A stretch of 64,000 nucleotides of DNA. It comes from Alphaproteobacteria bacterium SO-S41 (GTDB lineage Bacteria > Pseudomonadota > Alphaproteobacteria > Micropepsales > Micropepsaceae). Positions 26,144 through 33,738 of the stretch are shown piece by piece. Each line of letters begins with the position of its first letter. Position 1 is the stretch's first letter. The translations under genes were made by a program, and so were the position numbers. The stretch covers positions 3,596,001 to 3,660,000 of the forward strand of contig AP024629.1 in NCBI GenBank assembly GCA_019670725.1, written 5' to 3'. The notes below the pieces were generated by a model. The model worked only from the letters and a program-made list of their open reading frames with translations, searched no databases and was not told the origin of the DNA.

Positions 26144-27076
26144 ATGAGCGACCAGCAACGCTTTACGCCTGAAGATGTCGAAACCTGGAAGCGCGACGGG
26201 GTCGCGCTGCTGCGCGGCTTCTTCACCGCCGAAGAATGCGCGGCGGTGCGGGCCGATTTCGAGATCGTGTTCGGCGATCCCACGACGCGCGCCGGCGCAG
26301 CGGCGGCGCAGGCGGCCGAGCGCGGCAAATTCAACCTGGCGCAGTTCAAAAATTTCGATGGCGTGCCGTTCGACTGTTCGCCAGCGCTGAACCTGATCGG
26401 GGTGCACCCCGCCCTCATCGCCTTCGCCAAGGCGGCGCTGGGGGCCGAGGCGGTGCAGCTTTATCAGTGCCAGGCCTGGGCGAAATACACGGGCGAGACA
26501 GACTACGACCAGCCGTTCCACGCCGACTTCTCCAACCACACGCTAACGGTGCCGTCGGAAGACCCGCAGAAGAATGCAGTGACGATCTTCTGCTACTTCA
26601 CCGACGTCACCGACGCGCATGGCGCAACGCATTACGTGACGCGCACCGACAGCCGGACCATCGCCGGGCCGGAAGCCACGCTGAACCGCACGCCGGAGCC
26701 CTGGACGAAGCTGCAGGCCGAATTGATGGCACATGCGCGCTCGGCGGCCAGTCCGGCGGGGACGGCGATCGCCTATACGACCGACGTCTTCCATCGCGGC
26801 ACGAACCTGACGGCGCCCGGCGGCTATCGCTATGCGGTCATGGCCTGCTTCAAGAAGGCTGGCGACGAGAGCATCGGTTACACGGCCTGGCAGTACCACC
26901 ACACCAAGCCGTGGGCGCGCATCTTCGACCATGCGACGCCCGAACAGCTCGCTTGTTTCGGCGTGCAATTGCCGGGCGATCCATTCTGGACGGAGACGAC
27001 GATCGCGCGCACGCAGATGCGCTATCCCGGCTGGAACGCGGCGCCGTATCGGGCGGCTCTTGAACCCTTAGCTTAG
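26144..27076 (+). CDS. Phytanoyl-CoA dioxygenase family (Fe(II)/2-oxoglutarate) enzyme, copy B
   Basis: 310 residues, with GGAGAG before the ATG. The facial triad is 'PFHADFSNH' (His-x-Asp) and the His in 'TTDVFHRGTNLT', with the 2-oxoglutarate Arg in 'GGYRYAV'. It shares only the fold with copy A, so the two enzymes probably act at different steps. The start 'FTPEDVETWKRDGVALLRGFF' is the usual PhyH N-terminal helix. It is the last gene of the operator-marked cluster; 18 bases after its stop lies the 3' end of tRNA-Gln. Substrate unknown. Confidence 0.86.
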   Translation: MSDQQRFTPEDVETWKRDGVALLRGFFTAEECAAVRADFEIVFGDPTTRAGAAAAQAAERGKFNLAQFKNFDGVPFDCSPALNLIGVHPALIAFAKAALGAEAVQLYQCQAWAKYTGETDYDQPFHADFSNHTLTVPSEDPQKNAVTIFCYFTDVTDAHGATHYVTRTDSRTIAGPEATLNRTPEPWTKLQAELMAHARSAASPAGTAIAYTTDVFHRGTNLTAPGGYRYAVMACFKKAGDESIGYTAWQYHHTKPWARIFDHATPEQLACFGVQLPGDPFWTETTIARTQMRYPGWNAAPYRAALEPLA

Positions 27077-27094
27077 CGCAGATCGAAGAGAGAC

Positions 27095-27169
27095 TGGCTG
27101 GGGCGCTAGGATTCGAACCTAGGAATGCCGGTACCAAAAACCGGTGCCTTACCACTTGGCGACGCCCCA
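27095..27169 (-). tRNA. tRNA-Gln (anticodon TTG)
   Basis: The minus strand folds into a complete cloverleaf: acceptor TGGGGCG/CGCCCCA, D-arm GCCAAGTGGTAAGGC, anticodon stem CCGGT/ACCGG with loop TTTTGGT, and T-arm CCTAGGTTCGAATCCTAGG-type, with discriminator G and an encoded CCA. The 3' end faces the catabolic cluster, the usual geometry for an integration target, but no integrase or second attachment copy was seen. Confidence 0.96.
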
Positions 27170-27257
27170 GCAGGCGCGCGGGTCTAACCGCAGCGGACGC
27201 CGCGTGCAAGCCGGGGCGGAGGGCGCTAAAAGACAGCGACCTCATTCAGGCAGGACC

Positions 27258-28076
27258 ATGGACCCGCGGCTCGGCGTCTTCTTCATCAATCTCGATCGCG
27301 CGCCCGACCGGCGCACCTTCATGGACAGCCAGATGGCCACCGCGGGCCTGACCGCGACGCGGGTGCCGGCGGTCGATGCCAAGGCGGCGGACTTCGTGCC
27401 GCGCGGGGGACTGGCCGTTACACGCGACGACGTGTTCATCGAGACGAACTGGGACGGGCGCGTCTATGTCAGAGGCGAGGAGGCCTGCTTCCAGAGCCAT
27501 ATCAAGGCGCTGAAGACCTTCCTGGAAAGCCCGGCCGAGATCGGTCTCATCTTCGAGGACGATGCCGAACTGGCGCCGGACTTCGGCGCGACGGTGGACG
27601 CCATCCTTGGCTATCGCCAGCTCTGGGACCTCGTGAAGCTGGAGGGCACCCGCAACAAAGGCGGGCGCCCGGCTTTCAAGGTGGCGAAGGTCGGCGATTA
27701 CGAGCTGGTCGCTTCGCTCAATCCCTGTTCGGGAGCGGCCGCCTATCTGGTGACGCGGGCGGCGGCCCAAACGCTGGTTGCGCAGTCGGAAGGCGTGTTC
27801 GAGCCGTTCGACAACTATTTGAGCGCGCATTGGCGCCATGGCCTGAAAGCGCTCGACTGTTCGCCCTTCCCTGCCCGCCAAGGCTTACCGGTCTCGACGC
27901 GGCAGGAAACGCGCGGTCCCGTCCAGCGCAGCATGGGCGAGAAGTTCACGGCGTGGCAGCGGCATCTGCGCGCGGACTTCGTCGGCCGCTATGTACTGCG
28001 CTGGCTGAGCCAGCCCAAGCGCTTCAAGGGTAAAGGCGGCGGCTGGACCGTCGCGCCGTGGGGCGGGAATTGGTGA
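27258..28076 (+). CDS. Glycosyltransferase family 25 (LPS/LOS-type), copy A
   Basis: 272 residues from the ATG at 27258 (CAGGA upstream). The start 'FFINLDRAPDRRTFMDSQM' and the block 'GEEACFQSHIKALKTFLE' with the acidic 'IFEDDAEL' are hallmarks of GT25 transferases that extend lipooligosaccharide. The acidic motif binds the metal and nucleotide sugar. No membrane segment is seen, so it is cytoplasmic and probably associated with the inner face of the membrane. It forms a two-gene unit with a paralogue that overlaps its stop codon. Sugar and acceptor specificity are not visible. Confidence 0.87.
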   Translation: MDPRLGVFFINLDRAPDRRTFMDSQMATAGLTATRVPAVDAKAADFVPRGGLAVTRDDVFIETNWDGRVYVRGEEACFQSHIKALKTFLESPAEIGLIFEDDAELAPDFGATVDAILGYRQLWDLVKLEGTRNKGGRPAFKVAKVGDYELVASLNPCSGAAAYLVTRAAAQTLVAQSEGVFEPFDNYLSAHWRHGLKALDCSPFPARQGLPVSTRQETRGPVQRSMGEKFTAWQRHLRADFVGRYVLRWLSQPKRFKGKGGGWTVAPWGGNW

Positions 28077-28915
28077 GCCTGATGCCGCCCGGCCTCGTCA
28101 TCTATGTCATCAACCTCGACCGCAGCCAGGACCGCTGGCTGGCCATGGTCGCGCGGCTGGAAGCGCTGGGCCTCGTCGCGATCCGCATGAGCGCGGTGGA
28201 CGCAAAGTCCGAAGTCGACGAAATGCGGCGGCGCCGCGGCTTCCCCGCCCCAGACGGCGACCGGATCTTCCAGATGAATGCGGAAGGACGGCGCTATCTG
28301 ATCGGCGAGGAGGCGTGTTTCCAGAGCCATCTGAAGGCGCAGGCGCTGTTCCTGCAGACAGACGAGACGCTCGCGCTGATCCTGGAGGATGACGCCGACA
28401 TGGCGCCGGATTTCGCGGAGACGATCAGCGCGATCGCCGCCGCCGCGCCGCTGTGGGACGCGGTTCGGCTGGAGAGCGCGGGGCGGCGCGGGACGCGGCG
28501 GGCGCTGAAGATTGCCGACCTGCCGGGCGGGCGGATGCTGGTGGGATCGCTGCGGCCCTGTTCGGGGTCGAGCGGTTATCTGATCACCCGGCCGGGGGCC
28601 GAACGATTCATCGCGGCGGCCAAAGGCGTGTTCGAGCCGGTGGACACCTATCTGAGTTCAGTCGGGAAGCATGGCCTGCGCATGCTTGACTGTGCGCCCT
28701 CCCCACTGCGCCAGTCAGGAGCGGCGAGCGTCATCCACGCCGAACGCGACGCCGGCGTCACGACGCCGACCCGGCGGGCGCCGGGGCTGGTCGCGCGCTG
28801 GCGGCGGCTGAAAGCGGATCTGAAGCGTGTCCTGCCCCGACGGCGGCTGTTTGCGCGCGCCTACAAGGATCGAAATCTGGGGTGGATCGAAGCCCCCTGG
28901 AACCGGGACTGGTAG
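28073..28915 (+). CDS. Glycosyltransferase family 25 (LPS/LOS-type), copy B
   Basis: 280 residues from a GTG at 28073 that overlaps the previous stop as GTGA, with GGGAA upstream. In-frame alternatives are GTG 28058 and ATG 28082. It carries the same motifs as copy A: 'YVINLDRSQDRWLAM', 'GEEACFQSHLKAQALFL' and 'ILEDDADM'. The C-terminus of both copies ends 'W..APW...W', which supports a tandem duplication. The pair probably adds two successive or alternative sugars to a surface glycan. Confidence 0.85.
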   Translation: MSLMPPGLVIYVINLDRSQDRWLAMVARLEALGLVAIRMSAVDAKSEVDEMRRRRGFPAPDGDRIFQMNAEGRRYLIGEEACFQSHLKAQALFLQTDETLALILEDDADMAPDFAETISAIAAAAPLWDAVRLESAGRRGTRRALKIADLPGGRMLVGSLRPCSGSSGYLITRPGAERFIAAAKGVFEPVDTYLSSVGKHGLRMLDCAPSPLRQSGAASVIHAERDAGVTTPTRRAPGLVARWRRLKADLKRVLPRRRLFARAYKDRNLGWIEAPWNRDW

Positions 28916-28937
28916 CGGCCGCTGGCGCAATCGTCAG

Positions 28938-28965
28938 TTGACTGTGCGGCAAGCGCTGCTATGAG
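28938..28965 (+). promoter_or_regulatory. Sigma-70-like promoter of the oligopeptide transporter operon
   Basis: TTGACT and TATGAG are separated by 16 bases, about 107 bases before the first permease gene. The leader contains a small hairpin (GTCCTC-TTTT-GAGGAC, 29033-29048) of unknown importance. Confidence 0.5.
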
Positions 28966-29071
28966 GCCCGATCAAAATTTGCAATGACGCGCTGCGGGAG
29001 GGGTCTTCCGTTGGCGTAAGAAGGGTGCGAGGGTCCTCTTTTGAGGACGCTCTCTTGGGTGTCGGGGGCCA

Positions 29072-29998
29072 ATGCTCGGTTACATCGTCCGCCGTATTCT
29101 AGGCGCCATTCCGACGCTGTTCATTATCGTCGCCGCGACGTTCTTCATGATGCGGCTTGCCCCCGGGGGCCCGTTCGACGGCGAACGCCGCCTGCCGCCC
29201 GAGATCGAACGAAACATCAAGGCGGCCTATAATCTCGACAAGCCGGTCTACGAGCAGTTCACCATCTACATCACCAACATCCTGACCAAGGGCGATTTCG
29301 GGCCTTCGTTCAAGAACAAGGACTTCTCGGTCAGCGAGCTCATCATGCTGGGCGCGCCGGTCAGCCTTAAGCTCGGCCTTCTCGCCATGACGCTGGCGGT
29401 GATCGTGGGCAGTTTCCTGGGGGTGACGGCCGCCTTGCGACAAAATACGGCGACCGATTATTCCGTCATGTCGATCGCCATGATCGGCATCACCATACCG
29501 ACCTTCGTCACGGCGCCGTTCCTGACGCTGATTCTGGGCGTCTATCTGGGGGTCCTGCCCGTCGCCGGGTATGCCGACGGGGCGTGGCGCAACATGATCC
29601 TGCCGGTCGTCGTGCTGTCGCTGCCGCAGATCGCCATCATCTCGCGCCTGGTGCGTGGCTCGATGGTCGAGGTACTGAAGTCGAACTTCGTGCGCACGGC
29701 GAAGGCCAAGGGCCTGACCGACGGTCAGGTCGTGTGGCGCCATGCGCTGCGGGCCGGCCTGCTGCCGCTCGTCTCCTATCTCGGCCCGGCGATCGCCGGC
29801 CTCGTGACCGGCTCGCTGGTCGTCGAGCAGATTTTCGGCCTGCCGGGCATCGGGCGTTACTTTGTCCAGGGCGCGCTCAACCGCGACTACACGCTGGTGA
29901 TGGGCGTGGTGATCCTGTTCGCGACGCTGATCATCACCCTCAACCTGATCGCGGACATCTTATACCGGGTGCTCGATCCCCGCGTGAGGCTCGGCTGA
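29072..29998 (+). CDS. Oligopeptide/dipeptide ABC transporter permease, OppB-type
   Basis: 308 residues with about six membrane helices. The N-terminal 'MLGYIVRRILGAIPTLFIIV' is the typical first helix of OppB/DppB. The EAA coupling loop is near 'VRTAKAKGLTDGQVVWRHALRAG', and the end 'YRVLDPRVRLG' is family-typical. It forms half of the inner-membrane channel for peptides, together with the next gene, whose start overlaps its stop (TGATG). A sigma-70-like promoter lies upstream. The three binding proteins that would feed it are encoded about 3 kb downstream. Confidence 0.93.
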   Translation: MLGYIVRRILGAIPTLFIIVAATFFMMRLAPGGPFDGERRLPPEIERNIKAAYNLDKPVYEQFTIYITNILTKGDFGPSFKNKDFSVSELIMLGAPVSLKLGLLAMTLAVIVGSFLGVTAALRQNTATDYSVMSIAMIGITIPTFVTAPFLTLILGVYLGVLPVAGYADGAWRNMILPVVVLSLPQIAIISRLVRGSMVEVLKSNFVRTAKAKGLTDGQVVWRHALRAGLLPLVSYLGPAIAGLVTGSLVVEQIFGLPGIGRYFVQGALNRDYTLVMGVVILFATLIITLNLIADILYRVLDPRVRLG

Positions 29999-31110
29999 TG
30001 GCCCTTCTTTCCGCTGACGCGAAGATGGAAGCGATGACCGCCGCGGCGGAAGTCAAAGGCCGCAGCCTGTGGCAGGACGCCCGCCGGCGCCTGTTCCGCA
30101 ACAAGGCGGCCGTCGTGTCGATGATCATCCTCGCGATCATCGTCGCGCTCGCGCTCGCCGCGCCCTCGCTTTCGAAGCACGCCTATGACGCGCAGGACTA
30201 CAACCAGGTCGGCTGTCCACCGTCGTGGGCGCTCGACGTCGATAAGGCGAACGATCCCGACTACATGGACAAGGCGCCGGAATCGGCACTGTGCGCGCAG
30301 GGGATCATCGCCTCCTACGAGGCGGCCCAGGCGGATTGGGACCTGAGCTGCGGCACCGGCGCCGTACCGATCGAGGGCACGACCTGCGGTCCCAAGCCTG
30401 AGGTCGACGACTTCAAACATTTCCTCGGCACCGACGCGATCGGCCGCGATCTGTGGGTGCGCATCCTCTATGGCGCGCGGGTCTCGCTGGCGGTGGGTAT
30501 CGTGGCGACGATGGTGGCGCTGCTGATCGGCGTGCTCTACGGCGCGACGGCCGGCTATGTCGGCGGCCGGGTCGACAACTACATGATGCGCTTCGTCGAC
30601 ATCATGTACGCCCTGCCCTTCATTTTCTTCGTCATCATCCTGATGACCGTCACTGCCGACGTGCCGTTCTTCAAGGATCCGTTCAATCGCTTCATCCTGA
30701 TCTTCGCAGCGATCGGTGCGGTGGAATGGCTGACCATGGCGCGCATCGTGCGCGGCCAGACGCTGTCGATCCGGCGCAAGGAATTCGTCGAGGCGGCGGT
30801 CGCGGCGGGCGTCAGCAACGGCGCGATCATCCGCCGCCATATCATCCCGAACGTGATCGGCCCCGTCATCGTGTTCGTCACGCTGACGATCCCGGCGATC
30901 ATCCTTGCCGAGAGCTTCCTCTCGTTCCTCGGCCTCGGCGTGCAGGAGCCGATGACCTCGTGGGGCGTGCTGATTTCGGAAGGCGCCAACGAGATGGAGA
31001 CCAAGCCCTGGATGCTGGTTTTCCCCGCACTGATGATGGCGGTGACGCTGTTCTGCTTCAACTTCATCGGTGACGGCCTGCGCGACGCGCTGGACCCGAA
31101 GGATCGCTGA
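29998..31110 (+). CDS. Oligopeptide/dipeptide ABC transporter permease, OppC-type, with a cysteine-containing insert
   Basis: 370 residues; the family is usually near 300. The start at 29998 overlaps the oppB-type stop; an upstream opening from 29584 is a shadow. Helix 1 ('[20 protein letters not shown]') is followed by an insert of about 75 residues (roughly 62-140) holding four cysteines, before the usual '[19 protein letters not shown]'. The insert should lie in the periplasm, where two disulphides could form. The rest is a normal permease with the coupling loop '[20 protein letters not shown]' and the end '[12 protein letters not shown]'. It pairs with OppB-type and the fused ATPase. Confidence 0.92.
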   Translation: MALLSADAKMEAMTAAAEVKGRSLWQDARRRLFRNKAAVVSMIILAIIVALALAAPSLSKHAYDAQDYNQVGCPPSWALDVDKANDPDYMDKAPESALCAQGIIASYEAAQADWDLSCGTGAVPIEGTTCGPKPEVDDFKHFLGTDAIGRDLWVRILYGARVSLAVGIVATMVALLIGVLYGATAGYVGGRVDNYMMRFVDIMYALPFIFFVIILMTVTADVPFFKDPFNRFILIFAAIGAVEWLTMARIVRGQTLSIRRKEFVEAAVAAGVSNGAIIRRHIIPNVIGPVIVFVTLTIPAIILAESFLSFLGLGVQEPMTSWGVLISEGANEMETKPWMLVFPALMMAVTLFCFNFIGDGLRDALDPKDR

Positions 31111-31112
31111 GT

Positions 31113-32957
31113 ATGTCAGAGCAGATCATCGTGCCCGCCGCCGAACCCATCCTTCAGGTCCGTGACCTCCGCGTGCGCTTCAAGACGCCGGACGGCGTCG
31201 TCGATGCGGTCAAGGGCGCGAGCTTCGATATCGGCCGCGGCGAAGTCGTCGGCGTCGTCGGCGAATCCGGATCGGGCAAGAGCCAGATGTTCATGGCGAC
31301 GATCGGCCTGCTCGCCGGCAACGGCCAGGCGACGGGTTCGGTCAAGTTCAAGGGCCAGGAGCTGATCGGCGCGCCGGCCCGGCTGCTGCGGACCATCCGC
31401 GGCTCGCATATCGGCGTCATCTTCCAGGATCCGCTGACCTCGCTGACCCCGCACATGAAGGTCGGTCAGCAGATCATGGAGATCCTGACCACGCACAAGA
31501 AGATCGGCCGTGCCGACGCCCACAAGCGCGCGCTCGACATGCTGGAACTGGTGCGCATTCCCGAAGCGCGCCGCCGCATGCAGCAATATCCGCACGAGCT
31601 TTCGGGCGGCATGCGTCAGCGCGTGATGATCGCGATGGCGACGGCGTGCGAGCCCGAACTGCTGATCGCCGACGAGCCCACCACGGCGCTCGACGTCACC
31701 GTGCAGGCGCAGGTTCTGGAGATCATGCGCGACCTGACGCGCGAACTGGGCACCGCCATCGCCCTTGTCAGCCACGACATGGGCGTCATCGCCTCGATGT
31801 GCGACCGGGTGCAGGTGATGCGCTACGGCGAGTTCGTCGAAGCAGGTCCCGTCGACGAGATTTTCTACGCGCCACAGCACGCCTATACGAAAATGCTGCT
31901 CGACGCCGTGCCGCGGCTTGATCAGCCGGACAAGCCCGGCCATCCCAAGCTGCCGCCGATGACGGATCGCAGCTCTCGCAACACGCTGATCGACGTCAAG
32001 GACGTGAAGGTCCACTTCCCGATCCGCATGAGCGGCGGGCTGTTCGGCAAGGTGAAGCCGCTGAAGGCCGTCAACGGCGTCAGCTTCGAGCTCAAGAAGG
32101 GCGAGACGCTGGGGATCGTGGGCGAGTCCGGCTGCGGCAAGTCCACGCTGGCGCGCGCCGTGCTGCAGCTCGTCGAGCCGCGCCAAGGCTCTGTTGTGTG
32201 GCTCGGCGGCAAGGATCTGATGAAGACGCATGGCAACGAGCTGCGCAAGATGCGCAAGGAGTTCCAGATCGTCTTCCAGGACCCGCTGGCGTCGCTCGAT
32301 CCGCGCATGCCGATCGGCAAATCGATCGCCGAACCACTACTGACGCAGGAGCCTGGCCTGTCAAAGGCCGAGGTCCGCGAGCGGGTCAAGGACATGATGA
32401 AGAAGGTCGGGCTCGATCCGGCCTGGCTGAATCGCTACCCGCACGAGTTCTCTGGCGGCCAGAATCAGCGTGTCGGCATCGCCCGCGCGATGATCGTCAG
32501 GCCGCAGCTCGTGATCTGCGACGAGGCGGTGTCGGCGCTCGACGTGTCGATCCAGCGCCAGATCGTCGACCTGCTGATGAAGCTGCAGGCCGAGTTCGGC
32601 ATGAGCATGATGTTCATCAGCCACGATCTTTCGGTCGTGCGGCAGATTTCGCACCGGATCATGGTGCTTTATCTCGGCCGCATCGTGGAACTGGCCGATC
32701 GCGACGAGATCTACGAGAACCCGCTGCACCCCTATACGCGCGGGCTGATCCTCGCGGTGCCACTGCCCGATCCGAAGCTGGAACGGGCCAAGCCGCGCGC
32801 CAAGCTGCAGGGCGATCTGCCCTCGCCGCTCGATTCACGCGCGGCGCTGACCTTCCTGAAGTCGAAGGTCATCGACGATCCGGATGCGGAGCAATACGTG
32901 CCGCAGCTGATCGAGGCCTCGCGCGGCCACTTCGTGGCGGAGCACGACCCGGTTTAG
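31113..32957 (+). CDS. Fused double ATPase of a peptide ABC transporter (OppD-OppF type)
   Basis: 614 residues with two complete ABC domains. The first has Walker A 'GESGSGKS', 'ELSGGMRQR' and '[12 protein letters not shown]'; the second has 'GESGCGKS', 'EFSGGQNQR' and '[11 protein letters not shown]'. Each is followed by the oligopeptide-transporter C-terminal extension ('[15 protein letters not shown]', '[15 protein letters not shown]'). The length matches fused ATPases such as GsiA. It powers the two permeases encoded directly upstream, with 2 bases between genes. In the second domain the usual DEP of Walker B reads DEA, a mild variation. A REP-like hairpin follows the gene. Confidence 0.93.
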   Translation: MSEQIIVPAAEPILQVRDLRVRFKTPDGVVDAVKGASFDIGRGEVVGVVGESGSGKSQMFMATIGLLAGNGQATGSVKFKGQELIGAPARLLRTIRGSHIGVIFQDPLTSLTPHMKVGQQIMEILTTHKKIGRADAHKRALDMLELVRIPEARRRMQQYPHELSGGMRQRVMIAMATACEPELLIADEPTTALDVTVQAQVLEIMRDLTRELGTAIALVSHDMGVIASMCDRVQVMRYGEFVEAGPVDEIFYAPQHAYTKMLLDAVPRLDQPDKPGHPKLPPMTDRSSRNTLIDVKDVKVHFPIRMSGGLFGKVKPLKAVNGVSFELKKGETLGIVGESGCGKSTLARAVLQLVEPRQGSVVWLGGKDLMKTHGNELRKMRKEFQIVFQDPLASLDPRMPIGKSIAEPLLTQEPGLSKAEVRERVKDMMKKVGLDPAWLNRYPHEFSGGQNQRVGIARAMIVRPQLVICDEAVSALDVSIQRQIVDLLMKLQAEFGMSMMFISHDLSVVRQISHRIMVLYLGRIVELADRDEIYENPLHPYTRGLILAVPLPDPKLERAKPRAKLQGDLPSPLDSRAALTFLKSKVIDDPDAEQYVPQLIEASRGHFVAEHDPV

Positions 32958-32975
32958 GGTTTCTCGACGTCGTGG

Positions 32976-32997
32976 ATGGTCCGCCTGCGCGGACCAT
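32976..32997. repeat. REP-like hairpin between convergent genes
   Basis: ATGGTCCGC/GCGGACCAT, a 9-bp stem with a 4-base loop, flanked by CGTGG and GAC. It resembles each half of the pair at 12813-12893 and probably ends transcription of the ABC operon and of the convergent gene. Confidence 0.5.
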
Positions 32998-33015
32998 GAC
33001 AACGCTAGCGCGTTG

Positions 33016-33573
33016 TCACTTCACGCGTTCGACGGGGACCGAGCGGTTGAGGCCGTCGCGGCTGAGATAATACGAACCGAGCGAGCCCTGGCGGATTTTG
33101 ACCTTCATGCCCGCGACCTTCTTGGGCATCTGGAGGTCCTTGGCTTCCTTCTGGCGCCAGACCTGGCCGTTATCGAGCACATAGACGTCGTAGCCCGAAC
33201 CGTTGCGGCCGACATCGGCGAGCGCGACCGTAATCTCGGTGATGACGCCGCCGCTTTCCTCGGTCACCACCGGGGCCGGCAGGTCCTTCTTGCCGAAATC
33301 TTCCGGCCGGGTCGCTTCGCCGCTCGAGGCGATGCCACCGCCCGAACCGAAGAGGTCGAGGCCGAACAGCGTGACCCGGTCTTCGTCGGTCGCGACATCG
33401 AGGCTGGCGCGCACCTTGGGGGCCGCGGCGTCGTAGCAGGCGAGGCGCTGAGCCGCGTCGGCGATGGTCGTGCATGTATTGACGGATTCCAGCGTTTCGC
33501 GGACCTGGTTGGCCTGAGCGAGTCCGGTCGCGGCGCCCGCGAGGACCACAAACAGCGCGGTTTTCTTGATCAT
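33016..33573 (-). CDS. Exported protein of unknown function with a C..CYD motif
   Basis: 185 residues from the ATG at 33573 (an N-terminal extension to 33645 lacks a signal sequence). A Sec signal 'MIKKTALFVVLAGAATGLAQA' precedes 'VNTCTTIADAAQRLACYDAAA', a two-cysteine motif found in many small proteobacterial periplasmic proteins, including VasI-like ones. The rest ('VYVLDNGQVWRQKEAKDL', 'VKIRQGSLGSYYLSRDG') looks like a small beta-rich domain. It sits convergent to the peptide transporter and divergent from the first binding protein gene. I do not recognise a specific function. Confidence 0.75.
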   Translation of the reverse strand: MIKKTALFVVLAGAATGLAQANQVRETLESVNTCTTIADAAQRLACYDAAAPKVRASLDVATDEDRVTLFGLDLFGSGGGIASSGEATRPEDFGKKDLPAPVVTEESGGVITEITVALADVGRNGSGYDVYVLDNGQVWRQKEAKDLQMPKKVAGMKVKIRQGSLGSYYLSRDGLNRSVPVERVK

Positions 33574-33738
33574 TTCTACATCCCCTGATCGACCGTTGGC
33601 TCTGGACATAACGCCGCCCCGCCGCGTGGACAAGGCGGCGTTCATTGCCTATTCACGCGGGTAGGAAGCCTATCGGCCCGCACTGCGCCTGAAATATGGC
33701 GCACCGGCGACGGCCCGGCGGCAGGAGGACCATTTCAC

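Noticed and set aside
27095-27169. A proven integrated element at tRNA-Gln
   Set aside because: No integrase, transposase or duplicated tRNA end was seen; only the geometry is suggestive.
29033-29048. Leader hairpin of the peptide transporter operon as an attenuator or riboswitch
   Set aside because: The stem is only 6 bp and has no T-run, leader peptide or known aptamer features.
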